Shown: piece after piece, positions 25,253 through 34,626 of the stretch | How positions within the stretch are numbered: the stretch's first letter is position 1 | How the letters are laid out: each line of letters opens with the position of its first letter | Assembly (NCBI RefSeq): GCF_965216485.1 | Contig: NZ_OZ244162.1 | Location: 3,162,001 to 3,226,000 of the forward strand | Length of the DNA: 64,000 nt | Source of the DNA: Algiphilus sp965216485 | GTDB lineage: Bacteria > Pseudomonadota > Gammaproteobacteria > Nevskiales > Nevskiaceae | Direction: 5' to 3' | Made by a program: the position numbers and the translations under genes | The notes under the pieces: generated by a model | Database searches by the model: none | What the model was told of the DNA's origin: nothing | What the model saw: the letters and a program-made list of their open reading frames with translations, nothing else

Positions 25253-27292
25253 ATGCATGACACGACCTACCAACACTCCGAACGCGTTATCGACGTCGTA
25301 GGAGGCAAACAATCCATCGAACGCCCCGAGAGTGATATCTCGTCTTCGTGGTCACGATGCATCAATGCGCACGGCCTCGATCCGTCGCGGCGCTACGCTC
25401 CGCGTGTGGAAGACGTCAACCGCATAGCGGAGCTGGAAGATCAGTACGACACGCTGATCGACATCGCCCGGCTGGAAATGGACTCTCTCTACGAGCAGAT
25501 TGCCGGCTCGGGTTACGCCCTCCTGCTGACCGACGCCAACGGCATCATCCTTTGCGACAAGGTCGACCCCAATCTGAGCAAGGGCTTTCATGCTGCGGGC
25601 CTGGTGCACGGAGCCAACTGGAGCGAGTCGATGGAGGGCACCAACGGTATCGGTACCTGCATCGCTGAAAAACGGGCAGTGACCGTCCACCGGAACGACC
25701 ATTTCCGTGCCCGGCATATCGATCTGTCTTGCACCGGCGCCCCCATTCTGGACCCCGACGGCGAACTCACGGCCGTCCTCGACGCCTCCTGCGTCAACGC
25801 CAACTACTCGCGTACCAATCAGATGCACACCAAGGCCATGGTGAGCATGTCCTCGCGCCTGATCGAAAAATGCCTGTTCCTGCGGCGTTTTCGTGACCAC
25901 TGCGTGCTGCGTTTCCACAGTCGCGCCGAATTCGTCGGCCTGCTGCAGGACGGCGCCATCGCCCTCGCCGAGGACGGCACCGTCATCGGCGCCGACCAGG
26001 TCGCCTTGGCCCTATTGGCCGATGAACACCGTACTGAAGTCATCAGCCGCAATATCTCGGAGGTATTCGACGTACCTCCCCACGTATCCGACCCCCTTTA
26101 CCGTCAGAGTCAGTCGGCCCTGACACCGATTCGTGATCTCAAGCATGGACGTCGCTTTTTCATGACCAGCCAGCGCACCAACAGTTCATCGCAGACAGGC
26201 AACAAGCTGCACGAGGCCGGCAGCGGCGCGCAGGTCGTACGCGTCAAAGTCAAGCCCCAGTCCGACACTCTCGATCTCGATACCGTGGCCGGTCGAGATC
26301 CCGTCATGCAGCGCAATGCGCGATGCGCGAGGCGTCTCGCCACCTCGGATGTGGCCATTCTGTTACAGGGCCCTACTGGCGCCGGCAAGGATGTCTTTGC
26401 CCGCGCGGTCCACAATGCCAGCGAGCGCGCGCATCACCCCTTCATTGCCGTGAATTGCGCGGCCATTCCGGAAACACTGATCGAGGCCGAGCTGTTCGGC
26501 TACAAGTCCGGGGCCTTCACCGGGGCCCGCAAGGAAGGCGCACGTGGCCGCATCTTGCAGGCCGATGGCGGAACCCTGTTCCTCGACGAAATCGGCGACA
26601 TGCCGTTGGAACTGCAGACCCGCCTGCTGCGTGTGCTTGAGGAGCGGGTGGTGACGCCGCTCGGCAGTGAAGCGCCCACCCCGGTCAATATCCGCTTGAT
26701 CAGCGCTTCACTGCGCGATCTCAAGGATATGGTTGCGGAAGGCCGTTTCCGCGAGGACCTCTATTACCGCCTCAACGGCATCACGCTCAAGCTTCCTCCG
26801 CTGCGCAAGCGCCAGGACCTGCCGGAAATCATCTCCAACATTCTCGCCAGCGAATCGGCTCAGGCGGGCATGTCGGTCAGTGTCAGCGCCGCAGCCATGC
26901 AGTTGCTGCGCGCCTACCATTGGCCTGGAAACATCCGGGAGCTGCGGAACGTGCTTCGCACCGCGCTTGCCATGTGCGAAGACGATTGCATACAGCCAGA
27001 AGACCTTGGCGACGATCTCTGTCATCCGGCATCTGCCAACGATGACCACGACCCCTGCGATGCGCAGGATGCACATCGCGACGCTGTGCCGATCGAAGCA
27101 GAAGCAGCGCCCTCCGGAGGCAATCCGCTGGAAGCTGCGGAACGGGCTGCCCTGCTAGAGACCATCGAGCGACATCGCTACAACATGAGCCGCGCGGCGC
27201 GCACACTGGGCATGAGCCGCAACACCCTCTATCGAAAGATGCGCCAGCACGGCATTGATACCGACGCGCTGCGCGGCGGAGACTCGCGCTAG
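25253..27292 (+). CDS. AcoR-like sigma-54-dependent activator
   Basis: A 679-residue enhancer-binding protein. The N-terminal part (about 40-330) resembles AcoR-type GAF/PAS sensing domains (SWSRCINAHGLDP, EGTNGIGTCIAEKRAVTVHRNDHF). A central AAA+ domain follows, with Walker A GPTGAGKD, the sigma-54 loop GAFTGA, and Walker B GGTLFLDEIGD. A C-terminal Fis-type helix-turn-helix (RYNMSRAARTLGMSRNTLYRKM) ends the protein. AGGAG lies 8 nt before the ATG. Relatives control acetoin, alcohol and aldehyde catabolism. It is divergent from alkB, so it may control alkB or a downstream alcohol step, but sigma-54 promoters were not found in the window. Confidence 0.92.
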   Translation: MHDTTYQHSERVIDVVGGKQSIERPESDISSSWSRCINAHGLDPSRRYAPRVEDVNRIAELEDQYDTLIDIARLEMDSLYEQIAGSGYALLLTDANGIILCDKVDPNLSKGFHAAGLVHGANWSESMEGTNGIGTCIAEKRAVTVHRNDHFRARHIDLSCTGAPILDPDGELTAVLDASCVNANYSRTNQMHTKAMVSMSSRLIEKCLFLRRFRDHCVLRFHSRAEFVGLLQDGAIALAEDGTVIGADQVALALLADEHRTEVISRNISEVFDVPPHVSDPLYRQSQSALTPIRDLKHGRRFFMTSQRTNSSSQTGNKLHEAGSGAQVVRVKVKPQSDTLDLDTVAGRDPVMQRNARCARRLATSDVAILLQGPTGAGKDVFARAVHNASERAHHPFIAVNCAAIPETLIEAELFGYKSGAFTGARKEGARGRILQADGGTLFLDEIGDMPLELQTRLLRVLEERVVTPLGSEAPTPVNIRLISASLRDLKDMVAEGRFREDLYYRLNGITLKLPPLRKRQDLPEIISNILASESAQAGMSVSVSAAAMQLLRAYHWPGNIRELRNVLRTALAMCEDDCIQPEDLGDDLCHPASANDDHDPCDAQDAHRDAVPIEAEAAPSGGNPLEAAERAALLETIERHRYNMSRAARTLGMSRNTLYRKMRQHGIDTDALRGGDSR

Positions 27293-27334
27293 CACACGTG
27301 ACGACGGGCTGGTCGCTGCGGCCACATCGCGATC

Positions 27335-27787
27335 CTAGTGATCGCGGTGCGCAGCATTCTCGACGTTGGCTTCATCCGTGCTTGTTCCCAGTGCCTCTTC
27401 GATGGCGTCAATGCGCTCGAAGATCGAGGCCAGGGTTCGGTGCCCTTCCGACCAGATGCGATACATCACCTCGGCATGCCCGTCCACGCGTTGGCGCAGG
27501 TCATGGATCAAGGCGCGCTGCTTGTCCAGCAATTCCTGCGAATCGGCGTGGGTGCATAGCGTGTCGAAATGCGCCGCGCAGTGTTCCGAGAAATCGTCGT
27601 TGATCTTCATCTGCTGTGCGGCGATGGACAGTATCTGCTGCGCCGTCAATTCGCCCAGATCGATCATTGCCGTCACGACGCGCTCCGATGCCTCCAAGGC
27701 CTGCCGGGATGCCTGCTGAACGGACGAACCGAATTCCTCGCCCTGTCCTGGTCGCCCCTGCTTCTGGTCTCTCTCTTCTTTTTCCAC
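27335..27787 (-). CDS. Phasin-like polyhydroxyalkanoate granule protein
   Basis: A 150-residue, mostly helical, hydrophilic protein starting at GTG (AGGA 7 nt upstream). The pattern of amphipathic heptads (SVQQASRQALEASERVVTAMIDLGE and on) and a charged N-terminus resembles phasin-family proteins that coat storage granules. No cysteine-rich or enzymatic motif is present apart from one Cys pair in the middle. It converges on the AcoR-like gene. Storage polymer from alkane-derived acyl-CoA would fit the context. Family assignment is by overall character only. Confidence 0.5.
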   Translation of the reverse strand: MEKEERDQKQGRPGQGEEFGSSVQQASRQALEASERVVTAMIDLGELTAQQILSIAAQQMKINDDFSEHCAAHFDTLCTHADSQELLDKQRALIHDLRQRVDGHAEVMYRIWSEGHRTLASIFERIDAIEEALGTSTDEANVENAAHRDH

Positions 27788-28036
27788 TGTAATGTCCTGC
27801 GTCGAAACGCATGTTGAATGTCAGGACCGTATGAGCAATAACCAGGCCAAGATGCGAATGAACGCTAATCGAATGATGTTGCTGCATTTTTTAGGAAAGC
27901 CATGCGAATGATGACGGCCCGCGCGTGGAGCGCCCGTGCCACACACTGTCACGCCCGTAGCACGACTACGCGCTGCCGCAAAGTGCATTAGGCTTCGTCC
28001 GCGGAAGCCAACAACAACGACGAGGAGAGACGACCC

Positions 28037-30232
28037 ATGAAAGCGCGTACGGAGCGTGCACGAGGAGTGCCTATGGCGGCAGAGGACTACAACTGCCAGC
28101 TCGATGCGGACATCGGTCCCAAGGCCATCGTCAGAGGCTACAGCGATAGAACAAAGAAGCGGACTCTGAGCCCGCAACGCAGAGCCATAGTGCTGGTTCT
28201 TGCTGGCTTCGCCGGCAGTGCTCACGCGCAGAGCCCGGACACAGACAGCCTGGATGCTGTGGTCGTGACGGGCACGCGCCTGGAACGTGCCCTGCCCGAT
28301 ACGCCCTCCGGTGTGACCGTCATCGACGCGTCAACCATCCGCGATGGGCGCCAGGGTCTGCAACTGGACGAAGCACTGACACGGGTACCGGGTCTCTTCC
28401 TGCAGAACCGCTACAACTTTGCCCAGGGGCAGCGCCTATCGCTCCGCGGCTTTGGTTCCCGGGCGCCTTTTGGCGTGCGCGGCATCCGCATCCGGCTCGA
28501 TGGCTTTCCCGAGACATTGCCGGACGGGCAGTCGCAGGTCGGCTCCATCGACCTGGACACCGCTACCCGCGCGGAGGTCATCCGCGGACCGGCATCGGTG
28601 CTCTACGGCAATGCCAGCGGCGGGGTGATCTCCATTGAGACCGCCAACGGCCGGGACCACGCGGGAACCACGGTTCGCGCACTTGGCGGTAGCGACGACT
28701 TCCTCAAGTTCAATGCCCATACCGGGGGCGCCAGCGGCGCATGGGATTACCACGCCGGGATCAGTCATCTCGATTTCGAGGGATGGCGTCAACAGAGCGC
28801 GGTCGAGAAAACGCTGTTCAACAGCAAGCTGGGCTGGACACCCAACGAGGCCCACCGCCTGGAGGCCGTTGTCACCGCATTGGAACTCCCCACGGCACAG
28901 GACCCAGGCGGATTGAATCTCAATGATCTTGCCGAAGACCGCAGACAGGCCACGAATGCGGCCGTGCTGCTCGACGCGGGTCAGGATGTGGCGCAACAGC
29001 GCGTTGGTCTGACCCACGAATGGGCCATTGGCGAGCGCTCGGCCATTGTCAGCCGTACCTTCTACACGCGCCGCGACTTCGAGCAGCTGCTGCCCTTTTC
29101 CTTCCCCGGCGTTGACAACAACTTCATTGCCTTCGACCGCGATTTCTACGGCGTGGACAGTGCCTTCAAGAGCAGTACCCCCCTGGCTGGCCTGCCGCTG
29201 CGCTATACGGTCGGCATCGATGCGCAGCGCCAGTTGGACGATCGCCGCCGCCGCGGTGGCGGTCCGCAGGCATCCTCCTCTGACCTGGTACAGAACGAGG
29301 AGCAGGAAGCGCAGGTGATTGCTGCCTTTGCCCAGGCCGATCTGGACGTGCATCCCTCCGTCACGGTCAATCTGGGCGCGCGAATCGACCGCCTCGAGCT
29401 GTCCATCGACGACCGCCTGCTCGACGATGGCGATGACAGCGGGGAACGACGGTTCACGGAGGCCAGCTACAGCGGCGGGCTGATCTGGCGGTACTTCGGC
29501 CCGCATCGCTTCTACGCCCAGATTGCCACCGCTTTCGAATCACCCACCTTCACCGAATTCGCGCGCCCGGACGGTGGTGCCGGCTTCAACCCCGCGATCG
29601 ACCCACAGGAAAGTCTGAACCGCGAGATCGGCTTCCGTAACGGCTTCGACAGCGCGCTGCACTATGACTTGACCGTGTTTTCGGTACGCGTCGACGATGA
29701 GATCACGCCTTTCGAGATCGACGGTCGCACCTTCTTCCAGAATGCCGCGCGCACCGACCGGGAGGGCGTGGAAGCGGCGGTGGTATGGAATGCCGGACAC
29801 GGCGTAACGCTCACCGGCAGCTATACCTACGCCCGTCTACGCTTCGACCGCTTCGTCGACCGCGATGGCAACGACCTCTCGGGCAACGATCTACCGGGAG
29901 TCCCCCGCCAGAACGCCTTCCTCGAGGCCGCCTGGCAAGGCGAGCGCGCCTTTGGCACCATCGACACCCAGATCACCGACAGCCGCTATGCCGAGAACGC
30001 CAACGCACTGTCCGTGGCCGGCTTCGCCCTCGTCAACCTGCGCGGCGGCTGGCGCTTTCCGCTCGGGCAGAGCACGCTGGAGGTCTTCGCGGGTGTGAAC
30101 AATCTGCTGGACCGCGATTACATCGCCAATCTGCGCGTGAATGCCAATCAGGGGCGCCCCCTGGACGCCCGCGGCTTCTTCGAACCGGGGCCGGAACGCC
30201 AGATCTACGGTGGGCTGGCCTTGCGCCTCTAG
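28037..30232 (+). CDS. TonB-dependent receptor (YncD/IutA-like group)
   Basis: A 731-residue receptor. After an unusual start region, a hydrophobic segment ends AHAQ near residue 63. Then come a TonB-box-like DAVVVTGTRL, plug motifs (LFLQNRYNFAQGQRLSLRGFGSR, GIRIRLDGFPETLPDGQSQV, VIRGPASVLYGNASGGVISI) and a barrel ending GGLALRL. The ATG at 28037 has AGGAGA 8 nt upstream, but puts about 45 polar residues before the signal core. The ATG at 28073 also has AGGAG (5 nt) and shortens this. The metal or ligand is unknown. Confidence 0.88.
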   Translation: MKARTERARGVPMAAEDYNCQLDADIGPKAIVRGYSDRTKKRTLSPQRRAIVLVLAGFAGSAHAQSPDTDSLDAVVVTGTRLERALPDTPSGVTVIDASTIRDGRQGLQLDEALTRVPGLFLQNRYNFAQGQRLSLRGFGSRAPFGVRGIRIRLDGFPETLPDGQSQVGSIDLDTATRAEVIRGPASVLYGNASGGVISIETANGRDHAGTTVRALGGSDDFLKFNAHTGGASGAWDYHAGISHLDFEGWRQQSAVEKTLFNSKLGWTPNEAHRLEAVVTALELPTAQDPGGLNLNDLAEDRRQATNAAVLLDAGQDVAQQRVGLTHEWAIGERSAIVSRTFYTRRDFEQLLPFSFPGVDNNFIAFDRDFYGVDSAFKSSTPLAGLPLRYTVGIDAQRQLDDRRRRGGGPQASSSDLVQNEEQEAQVIAAFAQADLDVHPSVTVNLGARIDRLELSIDDRLLDDGDDSGERRFTEASYSGGLIWRYFGPHRFYAQIATAFESPTFTEFARPDGGAGFNPAIDPQESLNREIGFRNGFDSALHYDLTVFSVRVDDEITPFEIDGRTFFQNAARTDREGVEAAVVWNAGHGVTLTGSYTYARLRFDRFVDRDGNDLSGNDLPGVPRQNAFLEAAWQGERAFGTIDTQITDSRYAENANALSVAGFALVNLRGGWRFPLGQSTLEVFAGVNNLLDRDYIANLRVNANQGRPLDARGFFEPGPERQIYGGLALRL

Positions 30233-30300
30233 GCACGCTGGCGCGCTACGGTGAGTGCTTTGCGCTACCGTAGCGCTTCGTGCCGCTACCGAGATGCCCT

Positions 30301-30813
30301 ATGCGTTGCCTGGTTGCCCTCGCCCTGTTCGCCATGACTACAACGGCCACCGCGCAGGTCAAGGATTTTGGCAGTTGGGTCTACTACCAGGTGCCCGCCG
30401 AGGGCAGTGAACCGCCGCTGTTCGTGGTGGAGAGCGAGCAAGCGGTGCGCGGTGTGGCCGTGCTCTACACCTGCAAGCGCGACATCGACGCCGCGCGCGA
30501 AAGTCTGCTGTTGCTCAATCCCGGCTTTCGCGAGATGCCGCAGGACAAGCGCTTCGACGTCCTCTTCACCTTCGGAGGGAACCAGCAACGGGGCTATGCC
30601 GACGCCACGCTGACTGCCGATTCCGACCACGGCACCCTCGACCTCACGGCTGGTCTGCCGCGCATCCTGCGCCATATGCAGCAGTTCAATACCTTCATCG
30701 TCACGCAGAAGGACGCCGCTGAAACGCCGATCACGGAGGTGGCGATCCCGCTGGATGGCTTTGACGAGGCCTATGCGTTCAGTCGTGAGCGCTGCGAGCC
30801 CTCCCTTCCGTAG
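30301..30813 (+). CDS. Small secreted protein of unknown function
   Basis: A 170-residue protein with a signal peptide (LVALALFAMTTTATAQ) and two Cys in the mature part that could pair. I do not recognise a family. It lies 68 bp after the TonB receptor on the same strand, so it may be co-expressed with it. The ATG at 30301 gives a standard signal peptide; an in-frame GTG seven codons upstream is possible. Confidence 0.65.
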   Translation: MRCLVALALFAMTTTATAQVKDFGSWVYYQVPAEGSEPPLFVVESEQAVRGVAVLYTCKRDIDAARESLLLLNPGFREMPQDKRFDVLFTFGGNQQRGYADATLTADSDHGTLDLTAGLPRILRHMQQFNTFIVTQKDAAETPITEVAIPLDGFDEAYAFSRERCEPSLP

Positions 30814-30838
30814 CCGCGAATCCCAAAGGCATACCTAA

Positions 30839-30857
30839 GCGCGGAGGATTTCCGCGC
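30839..30857. other. Hairpin before the pilus operon
   Basis: A perfect 7-bp stem, GCGCGGA/TCCGCGC, with a 5-nt loop, 25 bp after the secreted-protein gene. No T tract follows, so it is at best a weak terminator for the TonB receptor unit. Confidence 0.35.
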
Positions 30858-30966
30858 AGACATGAATCGCTTGTCAGCTCACGGCAGCCACTGATCCGCG
30901 GCTTCACAAGACGGCGTTCACCCCGCCGATAGCCTGGATATCTCTTGTACAGGCTAGGCCGCTCCC

Positions 30967-31470
30967 ATGAAGAAGACGCCGCACTTCCTATTCCGCATGT
31001 CTGGAATCATCGCTGTCGCGTGGTCCAGCGCAGCGCTCGCACAGACATCCGATACCTTCAATGTCACCATCACGCTGCAGGACGCGTGCGAACTGTCGAC
31101 TGCACCCACGGATCTCGACTTCGGCACGGTCAATCTCTTGAACCAGGACTACGACGCTGCATCGGCGATCTATGTCACCTGTACTGAAGGGGCCGCATTC
31201 ACGCTCAGCCTGGACGATGGCGCCAATCCAGACGCCACCTCGCGGCGCATGGAAAACGGTGGCAACCTTGTGAGCTACCGGTTGTACAGCGACAGTGGCC
31301 GCACCACCCTCTGGGGCGACGGGACGACCTTTGGCAGCACGACAGGGGGGACGGGGACCGGAGTAGAACAAACCGTGGATGTATTCGGGCGGGTCGCCAA
31401 CGCCGACAACGCCAGCACCCCGCCCGCCGGCGCCTATAGCGATATAGTGACGGTGACGGTCACCTTCTGA
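30967..31470 (+). CDS. Spore-coat-U (SCPU) family pilin subunit
   Basis: A 167-residue exported subunit with a signal peptide ending ALAQ. One SCPU domain follows: TITLQDACELSTAPTDLDFGTVNLL, VTCTEGAAFTLSLDDG, RRMENGGNLVSYRLYSD and a C-terminal AYSDIVTVTVTF. The terminal beta strand completes a neighbouring chaperone or subunit. Two Cys probably form the conserved disulphide. It is first gene of a subunit-chaperone-usher-tip operon, equivalent to CsuA/B. No clear ribosome binding site precedes the ATG. Confidence 0.88.
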   Translation: MKKTPHFLFRMSGIIAVAWSSAALAQTSDTFNVTITLQDACELSTAPTDLDFGTVNLLNQDYDAASAIYVTCTEGAAFTLSLDDGANPDATSRRMENGGNLVSYRLYSDSGRTTLWGDGTTFGSTTGGTGTGVEQTVDVFGRVANADNASTPPAGAYSDIVTVTVTF

Positions 31471-31487
31471 GCACTGCCTTGAGCTCC

Positions 31488-32279
31488 ATGCATGCGCTGA
31501 TGCGGACGTCGGCCACGGGCCGATTTGCTGCAGCCTACCTGCTTGCCGGGCTGGCCACGCTGGTCTTTCCCCTGCTGGGGGCCGCTTCCAGCCTAGCGGT
31601 ATCGCCCACCTCATTGACGTTTTCCCCGGACGATATTGCGCAGGGCTTGGTTCTGCACAACCGCGGCGGAGAGGTATTCCGCGCGCAGGTGCGCGTCTTT
31701 GCTTGGGATCAACCCGAGGGGGACGACCGGCTCGAGCCAACGGATCGGCTGGTCGCAAGCCCACCCTTCGTGACGATACCGCCGGGCGAACAGCAGTTCG
31801 TGCGCATCGTGCGACGCCATGCAGGCAATTCCGAAGAACCGCGGGAAGAAGCTTTTCGCCTTCTGGTGGACGAGTTGCCAATCAACGAGGAGGCACCGCC
31901 GCCATCCACTGTGACGCAGGCGCCATCGGCAGGCCTGCGCTTCAAGCTCCGCTACTCGATTCCCGTCTTCATCAACACACCCTCCGACAGTAGGGCGACG
32001 GTGCGTTGGTCGACCACAGGCCCCGCTACTGAGACCCTTCGCGTCACAGCCACCAATACGGGCAGCAGCCGAGCGCAGATCGCCGATCTGCGCGTATTGA
32101 ACGCGGAAGGCGCGAGCGCGGCCACGCAAGACGGTTTGGTCGGATACGTCCTGCCAGGCGTGACACGTACCTGGTCCCTGCCGTGGCCTACTTCCGCAGA
32201 AATTCCGGCTGAGATCGATGCGCGCATCAATGGGGAACGCCGCAGCCAGAGCCTGTCAGCGCGCGATCCTGCTGACTAG
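31488..32279 (+). CDS. Periplasmic pilus chaperone (PapD/CsuC-like)
   Basis: A 263-residue chaperone with a signal peptide (residues about 8-30). The two-Ig-fold pattern is seen in SLAVSPTSLTFSPDDIAQGLVLHNRG, the Pro-Pro-Gly turn (TIPPGEQQFVRIVRR), EEAFRLLVDELP and RFKLRYSIPVFI. It holds subunits in the periplasm and delivers them to the usher. The ATG at 31488 is chosen; a TTG at 31479 is in frame. Its end overlaps the usher gene by about 60 bp. Confidence 0.88.
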   Translation: MHALMRTSATGRFAAAYLLAGLATLVFPLLGAASSLAVSPTSLTFSPDDIAQGLVLHNRGGEVFRAQVRVFAWDQPEGDDRLEPTDRLVASPPFVTIPPGEQQFVRIVRRHAGNSEEPREEAFRLLVDELPINEEAPPPSTVTQAPSAGLRFKLRYSIPVFINTPSDSRATVRWSTTGPATETLRVTATNTGSSRAQIADLRVLNAEGASAATQDGLVGYVLPGVTRTWSLPWPTSAEIPAEIDARINGERRSQSLSARDPAD

Positions 32280-34626
32280 CCTCGCGACCGCATGTGGTGC
32301 CCTGCCGGCCACTGGGCATGGCGCCCAGCCAATCGCCTTGCCGGATCCGTCACAGCCCGTGAACGTAGTCCTGCTCGACGGACCTGGTCTGCCACCCCCG
32401 GCGACCGCCCTCTATCTGGATGTTTTCCTGAATCAGGTTCCGCTGCGTTACGTCGTACAGGTGTTTGAAGCGGAGGACCGCCTCTTCATCTGGCCGCCGC
32501 ATTTCGCTTCGCTGGGTCTCCGACCCGTCACCTTGCCCGAGGCGCGCTACATCGCGCTGGAAGACATTCCCGGGCTGACCTACACCCTCGACCGCGCGCG
32601 CCAGCAGCTCACGCTCATGGCTGAGCCCTATCGCCTCAACATCAAGCCGCAGCGCTACAACGCACAGCGCGCAATAGAGAGTGCCGCGGTATCGGATGTC
32701 GGCGCGCTGCTCAACTACGACATGCGGGCAGATTTCAACGAAGGGGGCAATCACGGACTCACAGCCGCCTCGGGTATCCGCCTCTTCGGGCCGATGGGGG
32801 TGGCGGACAGCACGGGACTCTCCCGGTTTCGAAGCAAAGGCGACGAGGACCAATACACGCGGCTGGATACCACCTATCGCATGGATTGGCAGCATCGGCT
32901 GCAGACGCTGGAGCTGGGCGACCTCATCAGTAGCGGGCCCTCGTGGACACGTGCCACGCGCATCGGCGGCATCCAGCTGCGGAGGAATTTCGGGCTCCAA
33001 CCCGGGCTGATCACGGAGCCCGTACCCGCCTTCTTCGGTGAGGCTGCACTGCCCTCACGCCTGGAACTGTACGTGGACGGCCTGCGCCAATACGCTGACA
33101 ACATTCTCCCCGGCCCTTACGAAATCGAGGTTCCTCCACTGGTAACGGGTGCGGGTGATGCGCAGGTCGTGCTGACGGATGCCCTTGGCCGTGTCCGCGT
33201 ATTCGACTTCAGCTACTACAGCGCACCACAACTGCTGGACGCCGGTCTGAGCGACTACAGCCTCTCGGTGGGCGCCCTCCGACGCGACTTCGGAACGCGC
33301 TCCTTCTCTTATGGCGATACCCCGGTTGCCAGTGCGAGCGGCCGCTATGGCTGGTCGCGTTGGCTGACCTTGGAGGGCCACGCCCAAGGCGCGGAGGACC
33401 TCGTGGTCGGCGGTGCCGGCGCGTTGCTGCGGATCGGCCAGCTTGGCGTGCTGGCGGGATCGTGGGTAGGTAGCGGGGGCCGGGACGAATTTCGCGGACA
33501 TCGGGGCAGCGTGGGCTATAGCTGGATGCGGCGCGGCTTCAGCCTCGATTACCGGATCGAGCGCAGTTTCGACCGCTTCACCGATGTGGCGGCGCTGGAG
33601 GGTCGCCCGCCCGCAGAGCACGCCGAACGCTTGGGTGCCAGCGTCGGAATCGGCAATACCGGCAACGTATCACTCAGCTATACGCGCCTCGAGCGCGGGG
33701 CATCCGAAGCCTCGCGCACCGTGGGCTTGGGCACCAGCCTGCGATTGCGACCCGGATGGACGGTGTTCGGCAACGTGGCGCGCGAGCTGGCCCCTGGCAC
33801 GACCTGGCGCGCTTTTGTCAGCTTCAGCATGACTTTCAACCGACGCCTCAACGCAACAACCAGTGCCGGCTACCAAGACCGGGGCGGCGCCCGCTACGGC
33901 GCCAATCTGCGCCGGGTGCTGCCTCCCGATGGTGGCACCGGCTGGAGCCTCGACGCGCAGCAAACGCCCAACATCGACGCCTACGAAGCGCAGATTCGTC
34001 ATATTGCTGACCGCTTCTCGGTGGGCGGCGGCGTCCGCGCCGTCGACGGTCGCCTCGGCGGCTTCGCTGATGCGGGCGGCGCCCTCGTGTGGATGGCGAA
34101 ACAACCGCATCACATCTTCCCTGCGCGCCAGGTTCAGGAAAGTTTTGCGCTCGTCTCGACCGGTGGCGAAGCCGGCATCCCGGTACTTCTGGAGAACCGG
34201 TACATCGGTACCACGGATCACAACGGCTATTTTCTGCTCACGGGCTTGGGCCCCTATCGCGAAAATCGGCTCGCCATCGATACCCTGGGCTTGGCCGCCG
34301 ACCTCCAGTTCGCCTCGCGCCGCACCGTTGTCACACCGCGACTTCGGTCAGGCGTTGTCACCGATTTTGGCGTCCGCCGCACCACCGCTGCGCTGCTGGT
34401 GATTCATGATCTTGATCAGCAGCCGCTGCCACTCGGAAGCCGGATCATGCGCAACGGGGCATTCGTCACCGCTGTGGGCTACGACGGCCAGGCCTATGTT
34501 GAACAATTGGACACCGGTCAGCTGTTCAACGCAGAACGACCGGACGGCACCGCATGCCGGTTCAGCGTGCCCACCCCCGACAGCAAGGCGGTGCTTCCCA
34601 CGATTGGACCGATCCTATGTCACTAA
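32218..34626 (+). CDS. Outer-membrane pilus usher (FimD/CsuD-like)
   Basis: An 802-residue usher. After a signal peptide (to about residue 36), an N-terminal chaperone-binding domain (LYLDVFLNQVPLRYVVQVFE) is followed by the large barrel and plug (SRLELYVDGLRQYADNILPGPYEIEVPPLV) and C-terminal domains (VSTGGEAGIPVLLENRYIGTTDHNGYFLLTG). The length and the lack of the FimD-type C-terminal Cys pair fit archaic-system ushers. The start at 32218 overlaps the chaperone by 62 bp; the ATG at 32230 is an alternative. The end overlaps the tip gene by 10 bp. Confidence 0.9.
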   Translation: MRASMGNAAARACQRAILLTSLATACGALPATGHGAQPIALPDPSQPVNVVLLDGPGLPPPATALYLDVFLNQVPLRYVVQVFEAEDRLFIWPPHFASLGLRPVTLPEARYIALEDIPGLTYTLDRARQQLTLMAEPYRLNIKPQRYNAQRAIESAAVSDVGALLNYDMRADFNEGGNHGLTAASGIRLFGPMGVADSTGLSRFRSKGDEDQYTRLDTTYRMDWQHRLQTLELGDLISSGPSWTRATRIGGIQLRRNFGLQPGLITEPVPAFFGEAALPSRLELYVDGLRQYADNILPGPYEIEVPPLVTGAGDAQVVLTDALGRVRVFDFSYYSAPQLLDAGLSDYSLSVGALRRDFGTRSFSYGDTPVASASGRYGWSRWLTLEGHAQGAEDLVVGGAGALLRIGQLGVLAGSWVGSGGRDEFRGHRGSVGYSWMRRGFSLDYRIERSFDRFTDVAALEGRPPAEHAERLGASVGIGNTGNVSLSYTRLERGASEASRTVGLGTSLRLRPGWTVFGNVARELAPGTTWRAFVSFSMTFNRRLNATTSAGYQDRGGARYGANLRRVLPPDGGTGWSLDAQQTPNIDAYEAQIRHIADRFSVGGGVRAVDGRLGGFADAGGALVWMAKQPHHIFPARQVQESFALVSTGGEAGIPVLLENRYIGTTDHNGYFLLTGLGPYRENRLAIDTLGLAADLQFASRRTVVTPRLRSGVVTDFGVRRTTAALLVIHDLDQQPLPLGSRIMRNGAFVTAVGYDGQAYVEQLDTGQLFNAERPDGTACRFSVPTPDSKAVLPTIGPILCH

